From positions 1 through 25,885 of IMG/VR virus record IMGVR_UViG_3300033233_000150: DNA of 25,885 bases. The stretch is one strand, 5' to 3'. The position numbers and the translations under genes were made by a program. This DNA is from a virus. Below the pieces are notes generated by a model. The model saw only the letters and a program-made list of their open reading frames with translations, was not told the DNA's origin and ran no database searches. Below are positions 17,074 to 23,719 of this stretch, in pieces (the first letter of the stretch is position 1; every line of letters starts with the position of its first letter).

Positions 17074-18693
17074 ATGATGAGACTCGCGCTTAGGTTCTTG
17101 ATTCTTTTACTTTTGACAACTGCCGCTGTAAACGCGCAGCAGCTCGTGATTGGCGTGGGCACAACTGCCAACGATGGCACTGGTGATCCTGCCCGCACGG
17201 CGTTTCAAAAAGTGAACACTAATTTTACGGCGGTGTTTTTGAACGTTTTGACGGTTTCAAATACGGTAACGGCGAACACGGCGAACATTTCGACAGTTTC
17301 AAATTCCGTTGGTGTTGTGGCTGGCAACTTAACGACGGTTTCAAACTCGGTTGGAGTTGTAGCCGGAAACCTGACAACGGTCTCAAACTCGGTAACGAGC
17401 AACGCAGCAAACCTGACGACGGTGTCAAACTCGGTTGGAACTGTGGCTGGCAACTTAACAATAGTTTCAAATTCGTTGACGACCGTTTCAAATTCTTTGA
17501 CCGGAAAAATCAACGCACAAACAGGCACTACTTATTCGTTTTTAATCGGAGACGCTGGAAAGTTGACAACCTTCAGCAACGCAAGTTCGGTTGCTGTGAC
17601 TCTTGGGTTCATTGGGCCGTTTGTCGATGGCACGGTCTTCCACGCAAAAAATATCGGAGCTGGGGTTGTCACGATCACTCCCACGGGTGCAACGATTGAT
17701 TTTGCTGCAACACTGATTTTGACAAAGGGTCAATCTGCATCAATTTTCTCTGACGGAACAAATTATCGAACGACGTTGGTTTATCCGAATATTTCGGGCG
17801 AACTCACCGCAAACACGACTACTTTTTTGAATCCCAAAGATTTGACCACAAAGCAAACAATTGACCTTTATCATACGGCTGACACTTACGCCAGTCCCCC
17901 TGCAAACTACGCTCGATTGCAACTCAGTTCAGACGGCTTTGATTTTGACGAAGTCGGCACTGGCTCAATGGCTAACTTTTCGTTTAAATACAACGGGGTA
18001 AATAAACTTTATTATTCTCGCGGAGCTGGGAGTATTCACCTTGAATCTTCCGGCCATTTCGGCTGGGCTTCTGGCACTCCATCAAGTGCAAACTGGGATA
18101 CGACGATCAAAAGAAAAACAGCAGGGATAACAAGTGCATCAACCGGATTAGTGAACGACACCGGTCAGTTCTCCTCAATCAACGGACTTTCAATCGGCTC
18201 AATTTTCACGCAGACCGCAGATGCTGCGGTTGCAAACACCGTCACCGAAACTTCAATTCTAGGCACTGGCTCCGGCACGAAAACTGTTGCGGCTGGAGCG
18301 ATCAATACAATTGGAAGGACGCTGAGGATTCAAGTGCGGGGAATGATATCGGTCAACGTGGGTTCTCCAACTCTAACCGTTCGTTTTAAAGTTCAAGGCG
18401 TAACAATATCAACAGGAGTGATTGCCGTGAACGCAGCGTCAAACAACGCGTTTTCAATTGACGAACTGGTCACGGTTAGAACTACGGGTGCCAGTGGCAC
18501 GTTTGCAAGCAACGGAGAGTTTTCCTATCAAGACACAAGCAACGGCTCTCCCTCCGTTGGACTGCTTCAACCAGGCACATCTACAACCGATTTGACCACG
18601 TCAAAAACAATTGACATCACAGTTCAATGGTCGGCGGCTAATGCAGCCTCCACACTCACGTCGCAAGTCGCAACCATCGAGATTTTAAACTAA
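17074..18693 (+). CDS. Fibre-like protein with Sec signal peptide
   Basis: This protein of 539 residues is drawn from ATG 17074; ATG 17077 and TTG 17062 are in frame. It opens with a textbook signal peptide: basic n-region, LALRFLILLLLTT hydrophobic core, and AVNA as the likely cleavage site before QQ. Next comes ANDGTGDPARTAFQKVNTNF, a segment found near the start of many phage fibre and structural proteins. Residues about 60-145 carry seven VSN motifs, the first six 14 residues apart, forming a probable trimeric coiled-coil shaft. The remainder is beta-rich, with Gly/Thr-rich strands to the end. Export of a virion protein would be unusual; either it is displayed on the host surface or the hydrophobic start serves another role. 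Confidence 0.75.
   Translation: MMRLALRFLILLLLTTAAVNAQQLVIGVGTTANDGTGDPARTAFQKVNTNFTAVFLNVLTVSNTVTANTANISTVSNSVGVVAGNLTTVSNSVGVVAGNLTTVSNSVTSNAANLTTVSNSVGTVAGNLTIVSNSLTTVSNSLTGKINAQTGTTYSFLIGDAGKLTTFSNASSVAVTLGFIGPFVDGTVFHAKNIGAGVVTITPTGATIDFAATLILTKGQSASIFSDGTNYRTTLVYPNISGELTANTTTFLNPKDLTTKQTIDLYHTADTYASPPANYARLQLSSDGFDFDEVGTGSMANFSFKYNGVNKLYYSRGAGSIHLESSGHFGWASGTPSSANWDTTIKRKTAGITSASTGLVNDTGQFSSINGLSIGSIFTQTADAAVANTVTETSILGTGSGTKTVAAGAINTIGRTLRIQVRGMISVNVGSPTLTVRFKVQGVTISTGVIAVNAASNNAFSIDELVTVRTTGASGTFASNGEFSYQDTSNGSPSVGLLQPGTSTTDLTTSKTIDITVQWSAANAASTLTSQVATIEILN
17251..17500 (+). repeat. Degenerate tandem repeat encoding the fibre shaft
   Basis: About 42-base units, each encoding 14 residues around TVSNSV-GVVAGNLT, repeat through this stretch. 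Six VSN motifs are spaced by 14 residues and a seventh by 7. Bases differ mainly at synonymous positions (tcaaac against tcaaat, ggttgga against ggtgttg), so the repeat is old and held by protein structure. The period is two heptads. Confidence 0.85.
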
Positions 18694-18700
18694 AGAATTT

Positions 18701-19006
18701 ATGGCAATTGAAATTAAAGCAGAGCAAGTTGAGCAACCTGACACGATTAAACGGCGGACTTTTAAGGTGATTATTGAATCACCCATGAGTGAATCCCCTG
18801 AAATAGTTTTATCCCGTGAAATTGTGCCGTTTAAAAACGGCGTTCAAATTGTGGGCGGCTCCGAATTTCAAATTGCGCGCGAGTTTTCAAAAGTGCAGGA
18901 TGAAACAATAGCGATGGCGGGCGGGTTCGTGCTGACCGTGGCTCAAGTAGCGCAAGCAGTTGCGCTCTTTGGCGACAAGTGGGATCGCGAAGATCACGGA
19001 TTGTGA
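18701..19006 (+). CDS. Unknown protein between fibre and lysis genes
   Basis: This 101-residue acidic protein starts at ATG 18701, eight bases after the fibre-like gene. It alternates strands (RRTFKVIIES, EIVPFKNGVQIVGGSEFQI) with a C-terminal helix AMAGGFVLTVAQVAQAVALFG. There is no signal peptide, membrane segment or catalytic motif that I recognise. Its place suggests a fibre chaperone or a lysis-associated protein. It is too short and lacks the motifs of known endolysin families. Confidence 0.6.
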   Translation: MAIEIKAEQVEQPDTIKRRTFKVIIESPMSESPEIVLSREIVPFKNGVQIVGGSEFQIAREFSKVQDETIAMAGGFVLTVAQVAQAVALFGDKWDREDHGL

Positions 19007-19032
19007 ATGTTGTTTTTACAAAAGGGGGCTGC

Positions 19033-19197
19033 ATGGAGACAATAAAAACTGGGGTGCTGGGGTTAGCTGGGACAATTGGCGGGGTGACAGCTTCGCTCAA
19101 TTTGGCAAGCGACATTCTCCGGTTTGCGTCGCTGGTCGTGGGGTTGACCATCGGCTTGATTTCCCTGCGGAAACTGTTAAAATCAAAGAAGAAGTGA
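19033..19197 (+). CDS. Small membrane protein, holin or antiholin candidate
   Basis: This 54-residue protein starts at ATG 19033, preceded by AAGGGGGCTGC, a reasonable ribosome-binding site. It has two hydrophobic stretches (VLGLAGTIGGVTASL and ILRFASLVVGLTIGLISL) and ends in a basic KLLKSKKK tail, the make-up of a class II-like small holin. It stands directly before a second holin-like gene, so one may act as holin and the other as antiholin. Confidence 0.6.
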   Translation: METIKTGVLGLAGTIGGVTASLNLASDILRFASLVVGLTIGLISLRKLLKSKKK

Positions 19198-19202
19198 ATT
19201 TT

Positions 19203-19370
19203 ATGAATGATCAAACTTTGTCAATTTTCAGAACGGTTTTAAAAACTGTGGGGGCAGTGCTCGTCACGCGCGGCTCAATGAATGACGCCACACTGGAGGC
19301 TCTCATCGGAGGGCTTCTGGCGGGCGTAGGGCTGCTGCTTTCCTACCTCAAGCATCGGAAGGAAGCTTGA
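19203..19370 (+). CDS. Holin, Pam3-gp28-like
   Basis: This 55-residue protein starts at ATG 19203. The pattern LSIFRTVLKTVGAVLVTRGSMND, an Ala/Thr/Leu-rich turn, then LEALIGGLLAGVGLLLSYLKHR resembles the small putative holins of the Pam3-gp28 group: amphipathic N-terminal helix, short polar turn with Asp, hydrophobic helix and basic end. It would form pores in the inner membrane at lysis time. Its stop overlaps the TTG start of the next gene, with GGAAGGAAGC inside its 3' end as the ribosome-binding site. Confidence 0.68.
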   Translation: MNDQTLSIFRTVLKTVGAVLVTRGSMNDATLEALIGGLLAGVGLLLSYLKHRKEA

Positions 19371-19549
19371 TTTTACTTTTGGCGATTGTCAGCGCGTGTT
19401 TGCCTGTGATTTCGTTTTTAGCTCTCCAATTTTTAAAAAATTATTACAACCCTGAGCTTCAAAAACGGAGACACAATCAGCGCGTTGACGACGCCATTGC
19501 TCGCGGTGATATTGACGCTGTTAATCGCCTTTTGCGGGAGCGGCTGTAG
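19367..19549 (+). CDS. Inner-membrane spanin-like protein (short)
   Basis: This 60-residue protein starts at TTG 19367, supported by GGAAGGA five bases upstream and overlap with the previous stop. One N-terminal membrane segment (LLLAIVSACLPVISFLALQF) is followed by a charged helix with QKRRHNQRVDDAIARGDIDAVNRLL. This topology, with an embedded lipoprotein gene in another frame, matches Rz-type i-spanins. However, its soluble part is only about 35 residues, shorter than usual, so it might need a partner or have another membrane role. Confidence 0.5.
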   Translation: MILLLAIVSACLPVISFLALQFLKNYYNPELQKRRHNQRVDDAIARGDIDAVNRLLRERL

Positions 19550-19670
19550 TCGGTTTCGACCTTTGGATTCAAGTCTTTCAAGTGTTACCTTTGGGCGCAA
19601 AGGCGACGTGCTCACAAACGATTTTTACCTTGTCCCTCCCCTCCTCATGCGGGACATCTTAAGAAAGTAA
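19485..19670 (+). CDS. Outer-membrane spanin-like lipoprotein (Rz1-like)
   Basis: This 61-residue frame begins at TTG 19485, inside the preceding gene in a different frame, and runs 121 bases past it. It has a lipoprotein signal: hydrophobic LLAVILTLLIAF, then GSGC with Cys21 as the lipidation site. A short mature segment with several Pro follows. The overlapping-frame arrangement and lipobox are hallmarks of Rz/Rz1 spanin pairs, which link inner and outer membranes in the last step of lysis. A lipoprotein of this kind implies a diderm host. Confidence 0.65.
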   Translation: MTTPLLAVILTLLIAFCGSGCSRFRPLDSSLSSVTFGRKGDVLTNDFYLVPPLLMRDILRK

Positions 19671-19707
19671 TTTTCAGCACTTTTTAAAGTGCGAAAAACG
19701 CGGGGGT

Positions 19708-19744
19708 GCCGTTGAGTTCTTGTGAATTTAACGGCGTTTTTTTT
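19708..19744 (+). terminator. Intrinsic terminator of the rightward operon
   Basis: A 12-base-pair stem (19708-19719 with 19724-19735, two G-T wobbles, loop TTGT) is followed by G and eight Ts. It ends the + strand late operon 38 bases after the spanin stop. Confidence 0.92.
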
Positions 19745-19748
19745 AAAG

Positions 19749-19784
19749 AAATAAAAACCCCGCTCCAGACTCCCAGAGCGGGGG
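19749..19784 (-). terminator. Intrinsic terminator of the leftward operon
   Basis: Read on the - strand, GAGCGGGG-type arms (19758-19765 with 19776-19783, 10-base loop) are followed by TTTTTATTTCTTT. It lies 55 bases beyond the last leftward gene, back to back with the rightward terminator. Confidence 0.88.
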
Positions 19785-19838
19785 AAACGTATGAAACTTA
19801 ACCTAGCATGATCAGGCTAACCCATAATTTGAATCTTG

Positions 19839-20501
19839 TCAAGTGTTTCGAAAACTAGGCCACTTGCAATCAATGAAACCTCCAACCTCGCGGATCCTCG
19901 ACACCATAGCGGGGTCGGTGCTCGCAACGAATTCAAGCTCGGTTTGATTCGTGATGATGATGAGCCGGTGCATTTTAAAATACACACGATCGACGATTTG
20001 AAAGACTGTTTGCAAGTCCCAGTCGGATCCTTTCCGGCGGTGGAACTCGTCGAGCACAAGGAGCTTTTTAGAAGTGAAACTGTTCAAAGTTTCAATTTCG
20101 TCGCGTTTTGAGTCAGCGCGGAAGCAATCGCGCAACGCAATCAACAGGTCAAGAGTAGTCACCCATTGAGCTGATTGCCCATCGGCGCAGGCCGCGCGGA
20201 TCGCCTCAACCCCGAGCTGGGTCTTACCAGTCCCCGGCTTCCCGTGAACGACCCAGATGCCGTCTGGGCGCGAGGCGACGAGTTCAAGGGCTGAATGCCA
20301 ATCGTCATCCATTAAGCGCGGGGCGCGTGAATGCCTTGTGGGGATGCCCGAGGCTTTCAACAGGTCTTTGGCACGGATCAACTTCTCGGCGTTGACATGT
20401 TCGGCGGCTCGATCCATACGCTCGGAGATGCCTGCGAGTTTCTCACCTGAGAAAGCGAGGTTCAGGCGGGAGCAAATTTGCTCGGTGGTTTCGGGTGTCA
20501 T
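19839..20501 (-). CDS. DnaC/IstB-like helicase-loader ATPase
   Basis: This 220-residue AAA+ protein probably loads host replicative helicase at the phage origin. Walker A is GKPGTGKT, Walker B is LLVLDEFHRR, sensor 1 is IIITNQTE, and SRIRE near the C-terminus is a likely arginine finger. The N-terminal 70 residues are helical and probably bind the helicase. The start is placed at ATG 20501, five bases past the RusA stop; a GTG at 20519 would overlap RusA. No helicase, primase or polymerase gene is present, so it would act on host DnaB. It is the last gene of the leftward operon. Confidence 0.87.
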   Translation of the reverse strand: MTPETTEQICSRLNLAFSGEKLAGISERMDRAAEHVNAEKLIRAKDLLKASGIPTRHSRAPRLMDDDWHSALELVASRPDGIWVVHGKPGTGKTQLGVEAIRAACADGQSAQWVTTLDLLIALRDCFRADSKRDEIETLNSFTSKKLLVLDEFHRRKGSDWDLQTVFQIVDRVYFKMHRLIIITNQTELEFVASTDPAMVSRIREVGGFIDCKWPSFRNT

Positions 20502-20506
20502 ATGTT

Positions 20507-20968
20507 TTAAATTAAGCACACCTCTATCCGAACCCCAACATCAGGGGAAGTCTTTCCGCCCGTGTAAACCTTAATTATTCTTTCCCTCACAATCTGGGCG
20601 TCGTCTCCGTAAACAACACACGTCATCGCATCCTCAACAGCGCGTGCAAGTTTCAGGACGTCCGGCCTACCTGTGGGATAATAAGGTGCAGTTGATTTTA
20701 ATTCCCCTAGGTTTTTCCCTTTTCCGTAATGAAACTTTGGGCGTGGCAAGGAAAAGCAAAGGAAAACTTCAATCGGGCCATCAAACGGCGTTGCTGGGGC
20801 ATGCTTTCTTGCCTCCGCCTTCACGGTGGCTTGCCAACTCTTAGTTTTTTTACAGGCGTCCATGACGACGGTTCGCCCTGTGTAAACTCCGCCTTTTTTA
20901 ATCGCAAAAGCGGTTTTGGATCCGGCGGGTTTTGGGATACCGGCGACAAAAAATTCAATGGAATTCAT
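20507..20968 (-). CDS. RusA-like Holliday junction resolvase
   Basis: This 153-residue endonuclease resolves recombination or replication junctions. The RusA family signature is clear: GIPKPAGSK at the start (about 10-18), LPRPKFHYGKGK in the middle, and GRPDVLKLARAVEDAM followed by VYGDDAQIV, with conserved acidic residues in RPD, ED and GDD that bind metal. The ATG at 20968 overlaps the upstream exonuclease stop by ATGA, which favours it over a longer frame starting at 21028. Confidence 0.92.
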   Translation of the reverse strand: MNSIEFFVAGIPKPAGSKTAFAIKKGGVYTGRTVVMDACKKTKSWQATVKAEARKHAPATPFDGPIEVFLCFSLPRPKFHYGKGKNLGELKSTAPYYPTGRPDVLKLARAVEDAMTCVVYGDDAQIVRERIIKVYTGGKTSPDVGVRIEVCLI

Positions 20969-21774
20969 AATTTTTGCAAGTAAACAGGCACCTCGATCTG
21001 CACAACCTCCTCGGAGTATCCACCCCACACCCCTGACTGAATGCAGTCAATCATTCGGTTTAGATCCTCGGTGTAAATTCTCCTACCAAGCTCAATAGCC
21101 TCGGCGGAAAGGTTGTAAACCACGGTCAAATACGGGGCCGAAGTTTCCACGGCAAGAAGCACAAAGGCTTCGCGGCGCGTGGCAAAGTTCGCGTAGAGAT
21201 CCAAGTAAAACGCGGCTTGTATGTGGTAACCCAAATCGAAAACCTTTTTACCAAACACCTTGGGGCTGGCGTCCGCTGTTGTTTTTAGATCCACCAAACA
21301 GTTCGTGGAGAAGGGCGGCACGAAGTCAATCTTGCCTTTGACTCCGATCGTTCCGTTGATGCCTTGAAAGTCAGCGACAACGGCGACCTGCGCGGATCCT
21401 TCCGACAACAGGCTGGCGGCGTATTTATTATCAAACAGCGACCGCTTCATTGACTCTAATTCGAGTTGGTCAGCCTCCGACATTAGGATCCTGTCAGGAT
21501 CCTGGGCTGCGATCCATGCCTTAGATTCCTTCGTCCGACGATCAAACGTGGAGGGATAAACGCTGAGCCTCTCCCTAAAGTTTGACGAATCAAAGATCAT
21601 CGCGTCAAAGTTACTCCCCAACTTCATCGCCGCTGTCGGCTCAAAAGGGGCTGTCTTTGAATGCAGGTAATGCTGCGGGGATCTCCTGAAGGCTTTCAGG
21701 CTTGATTGTGAGACTCGATCAAGTGAAAAATAGTCCACGTCGAGCATGTGTTGAATCCCATTTTCAAACTTCAT
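20965..21774 (-). CDS. PD-(D/E)XK exonuclease (RecE/DUF3799 type)
   Basis: This 269-residue nuclease would chew back DNA ends for annealing by the adjacent RecT-like protein. The N-terminus has the family pattern VSQSSLKAFRRSPQHYLHSK. The active site is visible as GVKGKIDFV (Asp) and LVDLKTT (the D-x-K element), followed by GYHIQAAFYLDLY, the QxxxY motif of RecB-like nucleases. It overlaps the RecT-like gene by 11 bases and RusA by ATGA. The pair is equivalent to RecE/RecT or lambda Exo/Beta. Confidence 0.9.
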   Translation of the reverse strand: MKFENGIQHMLDVDYFSLDRVSQSSLKAFRRSPQHYLHSKTAPFEPTAAMKLGSNFDAMIFDSSNFRERLSVYPSTFDRRTKESKAWIAAQDPDRILMSEADQLELESMKRSLFDNKYAASLLSEGSAQVAVVADFQGINGTIGVKGKIDFVPPFSTNCLVDLKTTADASPKVFGKKVFDLGYHIQAAFYLDLYANFATRREAFVLLAVETSAPYLTVVYNLSAEAIELGRRIYTEDLNRMIDCIQSGVWGGYSEEVVQIEVPVYLQKL

Positions 21775-22534
21775 TCTGCACCTCCAGATTGATCACGGGA
21801 ATTGATCCGGCTGTTCGGATGTCGGCGACCTCCTCGGTGCTCAAAAGCCCCTTGAGAGCATCGCCAAATTGATCGCGTAAAGCAAAAGTGCGAGCGCGGA
21901 ACTTTAACATCCTCGCAGGGAACTGTTTCCAAGGGCCTTCCTTACCCCATAGGCCCGCGCTCTTGGCGTCGGCGACTGTGAACCGCACGAAGCTGGGAGA
22001 GTAATCTCTCCGGTGAACAAACACGGTCACCCCGAAATCATCAGCGGTCTTATTGAGTTTGGGTTGCATCTTGGAAAGTTCGATTCGGTCGGTTTGAGCC
22101 AGGGACTCGGTTTTGTTGAGGCAAAGAGCTCGGAAAAACGGATCCGTCTCCGCATTCGTTTCCATCTCATCGAATGCCAGAAGCAAGCCGGTGCCTCGCA
22201 CGATGGCAAGCTGGGCGTCTCCGTAAATACTGGGCCTGCCGTTGATGATGGCGATGTTCTGGAGCGATGCCATCGGTGACATCCGAAGCTCTAGACCCAT
22301 TTGGATCGCTATTGCGATTGCTTGAGGGGTGTTGAGTCCTTTAGGAGCCAATCCGCTTTGGTGGACGCATTGTGCGAAGCGAAAGAGGCTGTCGAAATCG
22401 GTGAACTGCACACCCGTATTGCTCATGGCTATTGACTGTTTGACCGCTACGGTCATCGTAGAGGGCGGCGGCGGTGCAGGCAGGGCGTAGGATGTTGCGG
22501 TTGACGGTTCTGTTGTCATGGTTTCAGGAATCAT
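21764..22534 (-). CDS. RecT-like single-strand annealing protein
   Basis: This 256-residue protein anneals complementary single strands during recombination. RecT-like features include AIAIAIQMGLELRMSPMASL with NIAIINGRPSIYGDA (about 75-115), and a C-terminal segment GPWKQFPARMLKFRARTFALRDQFGD before GLLSTEEV. The start is placed at ATG 22534, five bases after the upstream stop and after GAAAG; an ORF extension to 22609 would overlap the upstream membrane peptide and looks non-coding. The first 40 residues are Thr/Pro-rich and probably flexible. Confidence 0.88.
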   Translation of the reverse strand: MIPETMTTEPSTATSYALPAPPPPSTMTVAVKQSIAMSNTGVQFTDFDSLFRFAQCVHQSGLAPKGLNTPQAIAIAIQMGLELRMSPMASLQNIAIINGRPSIYGDAQLAIVRGTGLLLAFDEMETNAETDPFFRALCLNKTESLAQTDRIELSKMQPKLNKTADDFGVTVFVHRRDYSPSFVRFTVADAKSAGLWGKEGPWKQFPARMLKFRARTFALRDQFGDALKGLLSTEEVADIRTAGSIPVINLEVQNEV

Positions 22535-22538
22535 AGAT

Positions 22539-22631
22539 TTACTTTCGGTTGGTATTTTTAAAAATGTCGAAAAGAATTGTGAGGCAGAAAAGCCCCAACA
22601 CTCCAACAATGATAATGCTTAAAGTGCTCAT
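22539..22631 (-). CDS. 30-residue single-span membrane peptide
   Basis: This short frame starts at ATG 22631 with an ATGA overlap on the ribbon-helix-helix stop and ends five bases before the RecT-like start. The product is a single hydrophobic helix (LSIIIVGVLGLFCLTILF) with a short basic tail ending NRK. The tight coupling on both sides and clean membrane topology argue that it is translated. A role in host takeover or membrane signalling is possible, but none can be assigned. Confidence 0.55.
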   Translation of the reverse strand: MSTLSIIIVGVLGLFCLTILFDIFKNTNRK

Positions 22632-22795
22632 GGTGTTTGGGATTTAAGGAACTCAATGATGATATTGGTCACTCCGTGCCCGAGCTTTATCCCTCGGGCT
22701 TTAAAGTGACGGCGGAGGTCGGCGTGAACCGAGTTTGGGACTCGGATCACGGTTGTATTTTCTGAGCTGTGCTCGTTTTTTTCTGGTGTATCCAT
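22628..22795 (-). CDS. Ribbon-helix-helix transcriptional regulator
   Basis: This 55-residue protein fits the Arc/MetJ/CopG fold: a disordered acidic start, a strand TTVIRVP (about 14-20) that would insert in the DNA major groove as a dimer, helix one VHADLRRHFKARG, and helix two HGVTNIIIEFLKS. Such proteins bind short palindromes. A perfect AACCGGTT lies 21 bases upstream of its ATG, and the same 8-mer core sits in the putative promoter ahead of the late genes at 44-55, suggesting self-regulation and a late-gene switch. The stop overlaps the membrane peptide start. Confidence 0.72.
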   Translation of the reverse strand: MDTPEKNEHSSENTTVIRVPNSVHADLRRHFKARGIKLGHGVTNIIIEFLKSQTP

Positions 22796-22815
22796 ATTTG
22801 CAATGTTTTCTTCTG

Positions 22816-22823
22816 AACCGGTT
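22816..22823 (-). promoter_or_regulatory. AACCGGTT operator candidate
   Basis: A perfect 8-base palindrome lies 21 bases upstream of the ribbon-helix-helix ATG. It is identical to the core of the palindrome at 44-55 before the first late gene. I found no third exact copy, and about 0.4 copies are expected by chance in a sequence of this length. Confidence 0.4.
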
Positions 22824-22828
22824 AGGCG

Positions 22829-22863
22829 CAGACTTCCACGCCTCGAAAGGCGCGGCGTGTCTG
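22829..22863 (-). other. Intercistronic hairpin after the LRR/alpha-CTD gene
   Basis: Arms CACGCC and GGCGTG (22837-22842, 22854-22859) with an 11-base loop extend outward by CAGA/TCTG across a 4-base bulge. It begins four bases past the LRR/alpha-CTD stop codon on the - strand. No T-tract follows, so it is more likely an mRNA stability or processing element than a terminator. Confidence 0.5.
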
Positions 22864-22866
22864 GGA

Positions 22867-23694
22867 CTAAACGGGAGATTCTTCGGCCAACTTCAACCCG
22901 AAGCGTGTCAATGTTTCTTTGATTTCGTTCATCACTTTTTTGTTTTTTGGAATAGTTTTTAACAACTCATGTTCAGTTTTTGACGCCAACTCTCCGAGAG
23001 TTTTTATCCCTGCGTTATTTAAATTGTTTCGGGTTCGGGTAGTTAGCTTGAGATCGGAGATCCGAATCAATGCAGACCCCGATAAGAACGCGTACCCCTC
23101 GAAAGCATGTGGGCCAACAGATGTAACACTGCTGGGGATCGTAATGGTTGCCAAGCAATGCCTGAAAGCATTGCTACCAACACAAGTGACGCTGTTGGGT
23201 ATAACGACACGAGTCAACCCTGAGCAGCCAGCGAACGCCCAGTGATCAATCTTTTTGACCGGCAAACCGCCAATCGTGGCTGGAATAATCAATTCACCCG
23301 TGGCTTTGGTGTCGCAAGTCTTTATCACGATACCACCAGCCTCCTGAGAATAGGTCAGAACATTTAAAACGTATGCAGCTTGATCCTCGATCGCTTCGCT
23401 CAAAAGTTTTGGCTCAAGCCAGTTTATTCGGTTTATCCCAAAACTTATGCGGAAGTTTTGCTCTGCTTTTTCAGCGGAAGGCTCGTCAATTGTCCAAGCT
23501 TTGGACAGATCACTGGTGCTCTGCCAGTCATCCTCCTCAAAATCATACCGAGCATACGGGTGAGTGCAGTCTGGGATGATGATGATGTAAGTGTTCATGC
23601 TGTTTTGGAGCTTTGCGTCAGCGGTGTCCATTTCGACAATCATTTCGTTGAGCGTAGCCTCTAAATAATCTCGGTTGCTGATTTCGTTTTTCAT
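22867..23694 (-). CDS. BspA-type leucine-rich repeat protein with RNA polymerase alpha-CTD-like domain
   Basis: This 275-residue protein has three parts. Residues 1-110 are unassigned, with a hydrophobic TYIIIIP strand near 35. Residues about 124-205 are LRR_5/BspA-like repeats: ELIIPATIGGLPVKKID, then HWAFAGCSGLTRVVIPNSVT, and ATITIPSSVTSVGPHAF. Residues about 212-270 match the bacterial RNA polymerase alpha C-terminal domain closely: ISDLKLTTRTRNNL, IKTLGELASKTEHELLK and KKVMNEIKETLTRFGL. Aligned with E. coli alpha, DNA-contact residues R265, N268, K298 and E302 are kept as R220, N223, K253 and E257, while G296 and S299 become Asn and Val. There is no polymerase assembly domain. Promoter UP-element binding and redirection of host transcription are plausible. 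ATG 23694 opens with MKNE, like its neighbour. Confidence 0.88.
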   Translation of the reverse strand: MKNEISNRDYLEATLNEMIVEMDTADAKLQNSMNTYIIIIPDCTHPYARYDFEEDDWQSTSDLSKAWTIDEPSAEKAEQNFRISFGINRINWLEPKLLSEAIEDQAAYVLNVLTYSQEAGGIVIKTCDTKATGELIIPATIGGLPVKKIDHWAFAGCSGLTRVVIPNSVTCVGSNAFRHCLATITIPSSVTSVGPHAFEGYAFLSGSALIRISDLKLTTRTRNNLNNAGIKTLGELASKTEHELLKTIPKNKKVMNEIKETLTRFGLKLAEESPV

Positions 23695-23719
23695 GTTTGT
23701 TTTTTGTCTCGGCTGATTG

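Noticed and set aside
17205-17528. 107-residue - strand frame with repeated TEFETVV units, and a CRISPR-like repeat pattern
   Set aside because: It is the reverse-strand shadow of the fibre repeats. Repeats are contiguous and protein-coding, with no conserved repeat/unique spacer alternation and no cas genes.
18979-19032. 18-residue extension of the first holin-like protein
   Set aside because: It overlaps the upstream gene and lacks a ribosome-binding site, whereas AAGGGGG precedes ATG 19033.
19677-19692. GCACTTT/AAAGTGC inverted repeat after the spanin gene
   Set aside because: No T-tract follows on either strand, and the adjacent terminator at 19708 is much stronger.
20969-21028. N-terminal extension of RusA
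   Set aside because: The ATGA overlap at 20968 and the family-typical start with IEFFVAGIPKPAGSK favour the shorter form.
22013-22279. 88-residue + strand frame within the RecT-like gene
   Set aside because: Antisense shadow of a well-supported gene with no domain of its own.
22535-22609. 25-residue N-terminal extension of the RecT-like protein
   Set aside because: It overlaps the membrane peptide gene in another frame; ATG 22534 after that gene's stop gives a standard start.
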